64,000 nt of DNA from Mediterranea massiliensis (GTDB lineage Bacteria > Bacteroidota > Bacteroidia > Bacteroidales > Bacteroidaceae). A program made the translations under genes and the position numbers. The stretch covers positions 18,149-82,148 of the forward strand of contig SUYA01000010.1 of the NCBI GenBank assembly GCA_015060695.1. Reading direction: 5' to 3'. The stretch's first letter is position 1; every line of letters begins with the position of its first letter. The notes under the pieces were generated by a model. The model ran no database searches. It saw only the letters and a program-made list of their open reading frames with translations, and had not been told where the DNA came from. This document shows positions 26,040 to 36,000 of this stretch, in pieces.

Positions 26040-29000
26040 TGGTACTGTTGTTGACGGTACCGGTGAAACTGTAATTGGTGCAAGTGTCTTGGTAAAGGGC
26101 ACTACCAATGGTGTGATTACCGACATTGACGGTAATTTTACGTTGAATGACGTTCCTGCTAACGGAACCATTCAGGTGAGCTATGTAGGTTATAAGACAC
26201 AAGATGTGTCGGTAGCCGGCAAAACTGTCATCAAGGTGACTTTGCAAGAAGACACCGAGATGTTGGACGAAGTAGTGGTAGTAGGTTACGGTGTGCAGAA
26301 GAAGAGCGATGTGACCGGTGCATTGACACGTGTAGATGCTGAAGCATTGAACGCCCGTCCGGTTAGCAACGCTTTTGAAGCATTGCAAGGTAAGGCTGCC
26401 GGTGTGGACATCACTTCTAACGAACGTCCGGGTGAAATAGGTTCTATCCGTATTCGTGGTAACCGTTCTTTGAATGCAAGCAACTCTCCACTCTACGTCG
26501 TGGATGGTGTACCCTTGGCTTCAGGCGGTATTGAATCTTTGAATCCTCGCGACATCGAATCTATTGACATCTTGAAAGATGCCTCTTCTACCGCTATCTA
26601 TGGTAGCCGTGGTGCCAACGGTGTAGTATTGATTACTACCAAACGTGGTAAGGTTGGTGCTTTGTCATTGACTTACAACGGTACGTTGACTCTAGAAAAT
26701 TTGGTAGATAAGTCTCCGGCCATGAGTGCCAGCGATTATATTACATGGCGTCGTTGGGCATATTACAACCAACCCGGTTCGAATAATCCGCGTGGTGACC
26801 AGCCCGATATGGAAAAAGATAAGTCTTATTTCTCTGGCGATAATGCTGCATTGGCAAACATTATGAAAGGTTGGTCTAACGGTACTTGGGACGGCTCTAA
26901 GGTAACAGATACCGATTGGACAGACATGGTAACCCAAACCGGTATTACTCATGAACATACATTGAGTGCAACCGGTGGTACTGAAAATATTCAAAGTGCT
27001 TTCTCTTTCGGTTACTTAAATAACCAAGGTACTCAAAAAGGACAAGAATACGAACGCTACAATGTTTCTATGTCTGTCGATATCCAAGCTAAGCCTTGGT
27101 TAAAGATGGGTGGTTCTGTGAATGCTTCATATGCTATTCAAGACTATGGCTTCTCTCGCACAGGCCAATCATCATCATCTGGTCCGACTGATATTTACGG
27201 AGCAGCAAAGGCTATTCCTCGTTATACAGTTCCTTACGATGAAGATGGCGACATCATTCTGCAACCCGGTGGCTCTACAACCAACGTTTACACCGTAATC
27301 GACGAATGGAAGAAGTCAACTGAAAACCGTCAGACTTATCGCGCCCTCGGTAGCTTTTATGCACAAGTAGATTTCGGTAAGATTTGGAAACCGTTGGAAG
27401 GTTTGACTTATAAGTTTGCTTTCGGTCCAGACTTCCGTTACTATCGTCGCGGTATCTTTATTGATAGCTCTTCAGCTGTTAAGATGGGTTCGGCCAACTA
27501 TGCAAGTTGGAACTCTAACCGTTACTTCTCTTGGACATTGGATAACATGGTAATGTACAACAAGAAGTTTGGTGAACACAGTATCGGTGTTACTTTGGTG
27601 CAAAGTGCCTCTAAGTACAACATGGAAAGTGCTAACATGAGCGAAAAGAACGTGTTGATTCCCGAATTCTTGTGGAACAATATGGGCTTGATTGACATCA
27701 CAGACTCTGGTAAATATGGTGCAAGCATGGGTACAGGCAAGAGCGAAAATCAATTGGCTTCATACTTGGCTCGTGTTAACTATTCATTCAAAGATCGTTA
27801 TTTGTTGACTATTTCTGGTCGTTACGACGGTTCATCTGTATTGGCCGAAGGTAATAAATGGGCATTCTTCCCCTCTGCAGCCCTTGGTTGGCGCATCGAT
27901 CAAGAAGACTTTATGAAGGATATTAGCTGGGTAGATCAATTGAAGTTGCGTTTTGGTGTGGGTGCTACCGGTAACTCTTCTGTTGGTGCTTACGGTACTC
28001 TTGGTGTAATTTCTGCATACTGGATGCCTTTCTCTACAGGTAACTCAATGATTTTCGTAACCAACGAACCTTATTATAGTTCTGGTAGTAACAAGATGCC
28101 TAATAAGAAACTTGGTTGGGAAAAAACTACTCAGTTCAACTATGGTGTTGACTTTAGTTTCTTGAAAGGACGTATTGGTGGTACTCTTGACATTTATCAC
28201 ACTCGTACTACCGACTTGTTGATGCAACGTTCTATTCCTTCATTGACCGGTTATCCGTCAATCATGTCTAACGTGGGTGAAACTAAAAACTTTGGTATTG
28301 AAGTAACGTTGAATACTGTGCCTTTGCAAATCCGTGACTTCCAATGGAATTCTGACTTGAACTTTGCTTATCAAAAGGACGAAATCGTGGAATTGGCAAC
28401 TGGTAAACAAGATGACATCAGTAATGCTTGGTTCATTGGTGAATCTATCGCTGTACACTATGGTATTGACAACGAAGGACTTTGGAAAAAAGAAGACGCA
28501 GCCATAATGGAAAAATTCAATGCTAACGGTCATAAGTTTGAAGAAGGTATGGTTCGTCCGAAAGATCAAAACAATGACTTTAAGATTGACGACGAAGACC
28601 GTGTAATTCTTGGCAACAGAAATCCGACATTTACAGCTGGATGGAGCAACACCTTCTCATGGAAAGGCTTTGACTTGAGTGTTGAACTTTATGGTCGCTT
28701 TGGTTACATGGTAAGTACCGGTGGTGAAGGCCAGCTTGGTATGTATCAACAACGTGAAATTGACTATTGGACTCCTGATAATACAGACGCAGAATGGCAA
28801 AAGCCTATCTATAATCAATCGGGTGGCGATGGATACTCAGGTTTATTGGGATTCAAAGATGCATCGTTCATTAAGATTCGTAACGTCTCTTTGGGCTACA
28901 ACTTCAGCAAAAACCTCTGCAAGAAGATGGGTATCGGTTCGTTGAAGGCATATGTTCAAGGAAAGAATTTGGGTAATCTCTACTCTTCTATCGACTTCTT

Positions 29001-29067
29001 GGATCTCGACCTCGGTACAACTTTCTACAATCGTGGTGTAACCTTCGGTCTCTCAATCGGTTTCTAA
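25921..29067 (+). CDS. SusC/RagA-family TonB-dependent glycan transporter (right copy)
   Basis: 1048 aa with the same architecture as the left SusC: long signal, regulatory-like domain, TonB box DEVVVVGYG, plug (KAAGVDITSNERPGEIGSIRIRG, SIDILKDASSTAIYGSRGANGVV), barrel ending LSIGF. The first 130 residues are almost the same as the left protein (differences include Ser/Thr 52 and Met/Gln 127); the plug and barrel are clearly different, so a different ligand is likely. I find no TAnnTTTG box between 25620 and 25920. The nearest is the imperfect TAACTTTTG in the leader, so in this orientation it may be silent. Confidence 0.93.
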   Translation: MKNSKNSCLFSRMASLQRLFFIALFSALSLGLYAQNKTVSGTVVDGTGETVIGASVLVKGTTNGVITDIDGNFTLNDVPANGTIQVSYVGYKTQDVSVAGKTVIKVTLQEDTEMLDEVVVVGYGVQKKSDVTGALTRVDAEALNARPVSNAFEALQGKAAGVDITSNERPGEIGSIRIRGNRSLNASNSPLYVVDGVPLASGGIESLNPRDIESIDILKDASSTAIYGSRGANGVVLITTKRGKVGALSLTYNGTLTLENLVDKSPAMSASDYITWRRWAYYNQPGSNNPRGDQPDMEKDKSYFSGDNAALANIMKGWSNGTWDGSKVTDTDWTDMVTQTGITHEHTLSATGGTENIQSAFSFGYLNNQGTQKGQEYERYNVSMSVDIQAKPWLKMGGSVNASYAIQDYGFSRTGQSSSSGPTDIYGAAKAIPRYTVPYDEDGDIILQPGGSTTNVYTVIDEWKKSTENRQTYRALGSFYAQVDFGKIWKPLEGLTYKFAFGPDFRYYRRGIFIDSSSAVKMGSANYASWNSNRYFSWTLDNMVMYNKKFGEHSIGVTLVQSASKYNMESANMSEKNVLIPEFLWNNMGLIDITDSGKYGASMGTGKSENQLASYLARVNYSFKDRYLLTISGRYDGSSVLAEGNKWAFFPSAALGWRIDQEDFMKDISWVDQLKLRFGVGATGNSSVGAYGTLGVISAYWMPFSTGNSMIFVTNEPYYSSGSNKMPNKKLGWEKTTQFNYGVDFSFLKGRIGGTLDIYHTRTTDLLMQRSIPSLTGYPSIMSNVGETKNFGIEVTLNTVPLQIRDFQWNSDLNFAYQKDEIVELATGKQDDISNAWFIGESIAVHYGIDNEGLWKKEDAAIMEKFNANGHKFEEGMVRPKDQNNDFKIDDEDRVILGNRNPTFTAGWSNTFSWKGFDLSVELYGRFGYMVSTGGEGQLGMYQQREIDYWTPDNTDAEWQKPIYNQSGGDGYSGLLGFKDASFIKIRNVSLGYNFSKNLCKKMGIGSLKAYVQGKNLGNLYSSIDFLDLDLGTTFYNRGVTFGLSIGF

Positions 29068-29102
29068 CAGAATGATGTTGTTATATTAAAATAATACAGA
29101 AT

Positions 29103-31214
29103 ATGAAGAATATGAAAAACAAAATATTTCTCGGTGCATTGGCACTGACAATGTTGGCAGGAACCACCTCATGTGGTGACGACTTCTTGAAAGAAGACTC
29201 CGGACACATGGTTACCGACGGTTTGTTGGAAACCGGTGAAGGAGCCAAGGCAATGGCCGCAGGTTTGTACGGTAATATTCGTTGGCACTTCGGTTACGAA
29301 TGGGCATACGGCATTACACTCTATGGTACTGATGAATTTACCAACGGTGCTGACTTGACTGCTGAACCTTGGAATACTTACGATACTCGCTTGAACTCTA
29401 TGGATTGTACTCCAGCTACAGGTGCAGCCAATAAGAATTGTCCGCCGGTATCAGGTCTTTGGGATCAAATGTACTATGGTATTTCTACTGCAAACCTAAT
29501 TATTTCTAAAGCAGATTTGATTGCCAATGAAGATGACCGCAACAAGGCTGCTGGTGAAGCTTACTTCTTGCGCGGTTACAATCTGTTCCGTTTGTTCGCG
29601 CAATACGGTGCTGTAGTGGTTCAAACCGAACCGGCTGAAGGCGTAAATCAAGTATATACTCGTGCAACAGAAGAAGAAACTCTGAATCAAGTAATTGCTG
29701 ATTTTGAAGAGGCTTATAACAGACTCCCAACGTCAAAATGGCGTGGTAATGGTACTTGGACTAAATATACAGCCGCTCACTTCTTGGCTAAGGCATTATT
29801 GTTCCGTCAATCAGAACGTTGCGATACTTGGAACAGTGGTTATTCAAAAGATACCGATTTGAACAAGGTTATCTCTTTGGCTAACGAAGTAATTGCTGCT
29901 TGTCCGTTAACCCCCGATTACAATGACTTGTATGCCAATTGGACTGGTATAGATTGTAAAAATGAAGGATTGAGTGAAATTTTGATGACTGCCGAACACA
30001 ATGAAGACGGTAACACCGGTGGTCGTTTCGGTAATCGTACTTATAATTACTTCAATCCGCAGTTCTCTAATTTCTCTGGTGGTTATGTACAACGTGGTCA
30101 ATATATCGGTGGTATGGACTTCCAACGTTGCCGCCCGACTGAATATACATATTCAATTTTTGACAATGTGAACGATGCCCGTATGTGGAAGACTTTCAAA
30201 ACCATCTATGGTTACAACAACTATACTGCTCCAAGTAAGATGTTGAAAGGTGATGTACCCGATAGCAAAGCTCCGGAACTGGGTGATATAGGTATCATGT
30301 TTATCTTGAATAAGAAAGACGACCCACGTTTCCAAGACGAAACAACCTATGGTACATTCGGTCGTGGTGCCGTTGAGCATACTTTCGTTCATCCTGAAAC
30401 AGACAAGTGGGTGCCTAACGTATTCCCCGTTTATTTGGGTGGTAAATATGTGTTGAATACTTACGGTGTAAGTGGTAACCCGGCAACATCTAATGTATTT
30501 TGCGGTATCAATAAAACAGATGATGGTAGTCGTACAGCTGAAAAAGGCGATGCTCACCGTGATGTGATTATGGCTCGTACCGGTGAAACTTACTTGGTTA
30601 AGGCAGAAGCACAAGTACGTTTGGGTAAATATCAAGATGCCATTGCTACTGTAAACGAACTCCGTGCTCGTGGTCAATGGAAAGAAGGTGAAGACCGTGA
30701 ATATTATGTAGATGGTTCTATCGCATTTAAGAATAACTCTACAGCATCGGCCTCTTTGGGTAAGTGTAAAGATGAAAACGGAGTTAAGCTTACAAACTTG
30801 GAAGCATATAATGTATCGTTCATTCAAAAGAATACTTACTATGTTTCAACTGGTATTGAACGTACTACTGAAGCTTCAGACTTGCAAATTGAAAGCTATA
30901 CCAAACTTCCAGCTGAAGACGAAGCAGTTTTGGCTGCTTTGAACGTAAGCGGTGACGAAGAACGTATGATTCACTTTATCTTGAACGAACGTACTCGTGA
31001 ATTGCTCGGTGAATGGAATCGTTGGGAAGAATTAAGCCGTACCAAAACATTGGTTCAGCGTGCTAAATTGTACAACCCTGAAGCTGCTCCTAACGTAGCA
31101 GAAAAGCATTTGTTACGTCCGATTCCGCAGAAATTTATCGACTCATTGGTAGATGAAAATGGAAATAATTTGTCTGATTCAGACAAAGCCGCATGGCAAA
31201 ATCCGGGTTGGTAA
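29103..31214 (+). CDS. SusD/RagB-family outer-membrane glycan-binding lipoprotein (right copy)
   Basis: 703 aa. Lipobox LAGTTSC (Cys about 25) followed by GDDFLKEDSGHMVTDGLL. SusD core motifs include GEAYFLRGYNLFRLFAQYGAVVV, ERMIHFILNERTRELLGEWNRWEELSRTKTL and the C-terminal RPIPQKFIDSL...WQNPGW. It is 36 nt downstream of its susC. It is clearly paralogous to the left SusD, but the two differ across most of their length, including the N-terminus. Codons 1-5 contain two in-frame ATGs; the second (MKNKIFLGALALTMLAG) could also serve. Confidence 0.92.
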   Translation: MKNMKNKIFLGALALTMLAGTTSCGDDFLKEDSGHMVTDGLLETGEGAKAMAAGLYGNIRWHFGYEWAYGITLYGTDEFTNGADLTAEPWNTYDTRLNSMDCTPATGAANKNCPPVSGLWDQMYYGISTANLIISKADLIANEDDRNKAAGEAYFLRGYNLFRLFAQYGAVVVQTEPAEGVNQVYTRATEEETLNQVIADFEEAYNRLPTSKWRGNGTWTKYTAAHFLAKALLFRQSERCDTWNSGYSKDTDLNKVISLANEVIAACPLTPDYNDLYANWTGIDCKNEGLSEILMTAEHNEDGNTGGRFGNRTYNYFNPQFSNFSGGYVQRGQYIGGMDFQRCRPTEYTYSIFDNVNDARMWKTFKTIYGYNNYTAPSKMLKGDVPDSKAPELGDIGIMFILNKKDDPRFQDETTYGTFGRGAVEHTFVHPETDKWVPNVFPVYLGGKYVLNTYGVSGNPATSNVFCGINKTDDGSRTAEKGDAHRDVIMARTGETYLVKAEAQVRLGKYQDAIATVNELRARGQWKEGEDREYYVDGSIAFKNNSTASASLGKCKDENGVKLTNLEAYNVSFIQKNTYYVSTGIERTTEASDLQIESYTKLPAEDEAVLAALNVSGDEERMIHFILNERTRELLGEWNRWEELSRTKTLVQRAKLYNPEAAPNVAEKHLLRPIPQKFIDSLVDENGNNLSDSDKAAWQNPGW

Positions 31215-31264
31215 ATAGGGAATAATAATAGCAGATAGGTATTAGCCTACGTTTTTTAAGGTTT

Positions 31265-31300
31265 GGGCTGTTTCTCCGTGAGGAGAAGCGGCCCTTTTTA
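31265..31300 (+). terminator. terminator of the right susCD operon
   Basis: GGGCTGTTTCTCC stem with GGAGAAGCGGCCC, then TTTTTATTG. The UTR from the stop codon on (AAATAGGGAATAATAATAGC, then AGATAGGTATTAG) is nearly the same as the left susD 3' UTR. Confidence 0.85.
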
Positions 31301-31306
31301 TTGTGT

Positions 31307-31334
31307 AAAATCAAAATGTATAGTGCAAAAATCA
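31307..31334. promoter_or_regulatory. candidate HTCS operator upstream of PL22
   Basis: AAAATCA at 31307 and 31328 (21-bp spacing) with TATAGTGC between, the same pattern as at 23861-23888. Its downstream edge is about 10 bp before the -33 TTG of the PL22 promoter, a normal activator position. Confidence 0.5.
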
Positions 31335-31365
31335 AAATAACTGTTGGAAGATTACACATTTTTCA

Positions 31366-31373
31366 TACCTTTG
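31366..31373 (+). promoter_or_regulatory. promoter of the PL22-rhaM-HTCS operon
   Basis: TACCTTTG (-7) with TTG at 31344-31346, 19 nt upstream: a full Bacteroidetes promoter. ATG follows at 31399. Confidence 0.7.
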
Positions 31374-31398
31374 CCGCAAAACGTAATACTAAAATGCC

Positions 31399-32715
31399 AT
31401 GAAAAGATTTTTATTATCAGTAACAGTATGCTTAGGATTATCTCTTAATGCATCAGCACAGTTCGGAAATTGTACACCATCAGAACGATGGAGCTATGTG
31501 GATGAGAAGACCGGACAGACAGTGGTGGTATTGACCGACACTTTGAAAAACGACCGTTTCCTCTATCAGACAGACCCTATGTGGACGGCAGATGGAAAAT
31601 ATCTGTTGTTCCGTTCTTCAAGCCGAGGGGATGATAAAATGATAGAACAAACCGCACCTAATGGACAAAAACGTAGCTATAGACCAACACAGATTTATTT
31701 CATTGAAATGGAAACGGGGAAAATTATTCAAGCTACTGAAGGACCAAACTTGGGTAACGCTTTCTTGGCCAATCGAACAAACAAGATGTTTATGAGTCGT
31801 CGTGAAAAGGGCGATTGGAATATGTATGTGATGGATTTGGATAAATTCTTTGCCGATGTAAAGAAAGGTAAAGTTGGTAAATCGAAAGATTATGAGACTT
31901 TTATCGCTACATTCCCAACTGAAATGGGGCGCCCCGGTGGATATGCCATTGACTGTAACGATGATTTTGCTTACATTGGTGTGGAACGCGACGGAACAGA
32001 TGAGGAGAAAGAAGCAATGATGAAGAAGGCTTTCTTGCCGGAAACAAATCAGCCGATAAAGATTAAACCGGTGCTTTCGGGACTCCGTAAGATGAATTTG
32101 AAGACCGGTGAAGTGACTAAAATTATTGACACTGATTTTAAGATTGGTCATATACAGGCTAGCCGGTTTACACCGGGTGAAATAGTGTTCTGTAACGAAA
32201 CGGGTGGTGATGCCAATCAGCGTATGTGGTTCTGTACGGCCGATGGTTCGGTATTTAAACCGCTTTATAAGGAAACACCGCTTGACTGGGTGACACACGA
32301 AACGTTTGGTACCAAGGATTATGTATATTTCAATATCTTAGGGTTCCAACCTCGCCTTCGTAAACAAGCCAATGGTATATTGCGTATCAATATTCGTACC
32401 GATGATGTGGAATTGTTGGGGCAAGTAGAAATGGACATGGATAGACAAAGCCAATTGACTGGACGTGGATTCTGGCATTGCAATTCAAGCCGAGACAATA
32501 AATGGGCAGCCGGAGATACCTTCGCCGGTAGTGTTTGGCTGATAAATGTAGAGACTGGTCAACGTCATTGGATGGTTTCTGATACAAAGATGAAACCGGA
32601 TCATGCTCATCCCAGCTTTAGTCCAGATGGTACAAAACTGCTTTTCCAATCAGGACATTTCACTAATGGAAAACGGTTGAACCTGATGATGATAGATATA
32701 TCATCTATGAAATAA
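31399..32715 (+). CDS. oligogalacturonate lyase, PL22 beta-propeller
   Basis: 438 aa with a signal peptide (MKRFLLSVTVCLGLSLNASAQ). The seven-bladed propeller is shown by repeated strand blocks (DPMWTADGKYLLFRSSSRG, PSFSPDGTKLLFQSG). Candidate metal ligands in the positions expected for oligogalacturonate lyase are the His in DWVTHETF and the two His of DHAHPSF. The family cleaves short (often unsaturated) galacturonides to 5-keto-4-deoxyuronate by beta-elimination; the exported location here suggests periplasmic action. It is first in an operon with rhaM and the HTCS. A related rhamnogalacturonan-oligosaccharide lyase activity cannot be excluded. Confidence 0.75.
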   Translation: MKRFLLSVTVCLGLSLNASAQFGNCTPSERWSYVDEKTGQTVVVLTDTLKNDRFLYQTDPMWTADGKYLLFRSSSRGDDKMIEQTAPNGQKRSYRPTQIYFIEMETGKIIQATEGPNLGNAFLANRTNKMFMSRREKGDWNMYVMDLDKFFADVKKGKVGKSKDYETFIATFPTEMGRPGGYAIDCNDDFAYIGVERDGTDEEKEAMMKKAFLPETNQPIKIKPVLSGLRKMNLKTGEVTKIIDTDFKIGHIQASRFTPGEIVFCNETGGDANQRMWFCTADGSVFKPLYKETPLDWVTHETFGTKDYVYFNILGFQPRLRKQANGILRINIRTDDVELLGQVEMDMDRQSQLTGRGFWHCNSSRDNKWAAGDTFAGSVWLINVETGQRHWMVSDTKMKPDHAHPSFSPDGTKLLFQSGHFTNGKRLNLMMIDISSMK

Positions 32716-32756
32716 CGAGTTAAATCAATGAATTAATAACCATTAAAAATAGTATT

Positions 32757-33071
32757 ATGAAGCGTGAAGCATTTAAAATGTTCTTGAAACCGGGTTTTGA
32801 GAAGGAGTATGAAAAAAGACATGCCGAAATTTGGCCGGAATTGAAACAAATGTTGTCGGATAACGGAGTTTATGATTACTCTATCTATTGGGATAAGGAT
32901 ACTAATATCCTTTTTGCTTGCCAAAAGACTAAAGGAGAAGAGTCTTCACAAGATATGGGAGGCAATCCGATTGTGCAAAAATGGTGGGATTATATGGCTG
33001 ATATCATGGAAGTAAATCCTGATAATTCGCCTGTTACTATTCCGCTACCGGAAGTATTCCACATGGATTGA
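32757..33071 (+). CDS. rhaM: L-rhamnose mutarotase
   Basis: 104 aa, the usual length. Signature residues: KRHAEIWPEL (active-site His about 22), DYSIYWDKDTNILFACQK and NPIVQKWWDYMADIMEVNPD. It interconverts the alpha and beta anomers of L-rhamnose in the cytoplasm, speeding entry into rhamnose isomerase. Its position between the pectin lyase and the HTCS supports the view that the locus yields free rhamnose, as RG-I would. Confidence 0.92.
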   Translation: MKREAFKMFLKPGFEKEYEKRHAEIWPELKQMLSDNGVYDYSIYWDKDTNILFACQKTKGEESSQDMGGNPIVQKWWDYMADIMEVNPDNSPVTIPLPEVFHMD

Positions 33072-33078
33072 TAAAATT

Positions 33079-36000
33079 ATGAAAAGATACATCCTTACCA
33101 TTATAGGGGTATTGTGTAGCTATCTTTCTTCGATGGCTTTTGTTGAAGTCTATTCTAAACACTTAAATGCGTTGGATGGATTGGCAAACAATACGGTTCG
33201 AACCATTTTACAAGACAGCAAGGGATTCGTCTGGTTGGGAACTTTAAATGGATTGAGCAGATATGATGGGAATACGTTTGTGAATTTTCAAGAAGGAGAT
33301 GATACGGTGCCTGCTTTGGGTGGGCACCGTATTCGTAATTTATGGGAAGGCGCTAATGGGTTGCTGTGGATAGATGATTCGTCTGAAAGACATAGTTGCT
33401 ATGATTTGAAACTCGGTACTTTTGTCGATTTTACAGGGTGTGGTGAATATCGGGAAAAATATAAAGGTGCTATGCAGGCTACTAATGGCGATGTCTGGTT
33501 GTATCACGATTTGAATGGGTGTCGTCGGGTGTCGTTTCATGACGGTGTGTTTACTTCAATCGCTTTTAAAACTTCGGAAAAGAATATTTCTTTTAATGAT
33601 GTAAGAGATGTGGTAGAGGATGCAAAAGGGCGTATATGGATTGTAGGAAAAAATAAAGTGGCGTTAGTGAAAGGGGATTTGGCAGAAGATGTGCTTGATA
33701 TTTCTTCTCCTTTTGTCTTTTCATCTGCGACACATACGTTCTTTGTGTCAAGAAACGGAGTAATCTTTTTGGAAGAGGGAGAGAAAATACGAAAAGTTGC
33801 TGCCATTGATGAGGATTATAGAATTACCGTGAATGACGGATTGTTACTGAAAGATAAGTTTTATCTCTTTGCATCCGAAGGAGGGTATTGCTATGATATA
33901 AATAAAGCTACTTTGCAACGTTCAAAGTACTTGGATATAAAGAATATAAAAGTTGAAAAAGACAATAAAGGGAATTATTGGCTTTACAATCATACCGGTT
34001 GGTTGTGGTATGTAAATGCCGAAACCGGAGTGATAAAACCGCTACAGTTGCAACCGAAAGAGTCCATGCCATATCTTGATGGGGAACGCTATAGCTTTGT
34101 ACACGATTCTCGTGATATAATATGGATTTCTACTTATGGAAATGGTTTGTTTGCCTATGATTTGAAAACAGATGAGTTGCAACATTTCAAGGCAAATCTT
34201 AATGGAGTAGGGCATATATCTTCTGATTATCTGTTGTGTGTTATGGAAGATAATTCCGGAGGAATTTGGGTGAGTTCGGAGTTTTCAGGAGTGTCGCGAT
34301 TGAGTATAATTAACCAAGGCGCAACCTATTTTTATCCGGAAGGGCTAAGTAATAAGGATGACCGCTCAAATAGTATCCGATTATTGAAAACGGTTGGTGA
34401 GAATATTTGGGTAGGAACTCGGCGTGGGGATGTATATCTGTATGATAAAGAATTCCATCGATATGAAAAGAAAAACTATCCGGCAAATATCTATGCTGTT
34501 GCCGAAGATGCTAAGGGCAGATTATGGATGGGGAGTCGTGGGAATGGATTGTACATTGATGGAAAGTGGTATAAATATCGTCCTAACGATGCTTCTTCAT
34601 TGAGTGCCAGCCATATTTTTGATATCTGTCGTGATGACAAAGGTCGTATGTGGATAGGGGTGTTTAATGGCGGTTTAGACTTGGCGGTAGAAGATGTGAA
34701 TGGGGAATATACTTTCCGCCATTTTTTGAATAAGAACTATAATCAGCGACAAATCCGTGCATTGATAAAAGATAATAATGGGTATATTTGGGTAGGAAGT
34801 AGTGCAGGGGTTGCTATCTTTTATCCCGATTCGTTGATTGCTGATTCTAAAAACTATTTTGAAATAACTAATGAGAAGAAACTGCTGGGTAGTGGCGATG
34901 TGAAAGCTTTCTGTTTGGATAGCAAGGGGAATATGTGGATTGCCACTTCCGGTGCTGGATTGTATAAATGTAGCTTGAATGGGTTAGATTATGAACATCT
35001 GACAATACAACATTATAGCCTTCATAATGGATTGGTTAGTGATATGGTACAAGCTGTTGTGGAAGATAAGCAAGGCCGTATCTGGGTATCTACCGAATAT
35101 GGAGTCTCTTGTCTTGATGTGGATAGTGAGACGATTGAGAATCACTTTTTTTCATCCCATATTTTGGGAAATTCATATTGCGATAATACTGCATGTGTTA
35201 CCGATAAAGGAGAAATATTGTTTGGCTCTAATTATGGATTTGTCTTGATCAATCCTAAAAGTGAAAAGCCAACTGGCAGTATGTCTGTGCCAGAAGTTGT
35301 GATGACGGCACTCAATATCAATGGTTCTAATGTGCGGCCTGGTGAAAACGATTCTCCGTTGTTGCGAGACATATCATACACTCGTTCCATCGAATTGAAA
35401 TATAATCAGAATTCATTTGAAATAGACTTTTCTACGTTGGATTTTTCTGTGGCCGGATTAGAAAAATATCGATATAAGTTAGATAAGTATGATAAAGGAT
35501 GGAGTGTGCCTTCTACATTGAGTTTTGCTACTTATAAAAATATGCCGTCGGGTACGTATGTCTTTCGAGTACAAGCATCTAACGACTTGGGAATTTGGGG
35601 AGAGGAAACAGTCTTAAATATAAAAGTATTACCTCCCTTTTGGAAAACAGGTTGGGCGTATCTACTTTATGCTCTTCTTGTGCTAGCAATTATCTTTTTG
35701 TTTTTCCGATTTACGGCATTACGTAATCGTATTGCAATAGAAAAACAACTGACGGAATATAAATTGGTGTTCTTTACCAATATTTCGCATGAGTTCCGTA
35801 CTCCTCTGACATTGATACAAGGGGCATTAGAAAATTTGAAGAGTAGTAATCTGTCTAAAGAGAATGCAGAATCTATGAAAATAATGGATAAAAGTACTAA
35901 ACGCATGCTTAGACTGATTAATCAATTGTTGGAGTTCCGTAAAATGCAAAACAATAAATTAGCTCTTTCTTTGGAAGAAACAGAGGTTATTTCGTTTCTT

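Noticed and set aside
30153..30827. 224-codon open frame antisense to the right susD
   Set aside because: Shadow of SusD coding sequence; low-complexity, Thr/Ile/Phe-rich, no promoter or family.
31618..32298. 226-codon open frame antisense to the PL22 gene
   Set aside because: Shadow frame within a clear propeller gene, no independent support.
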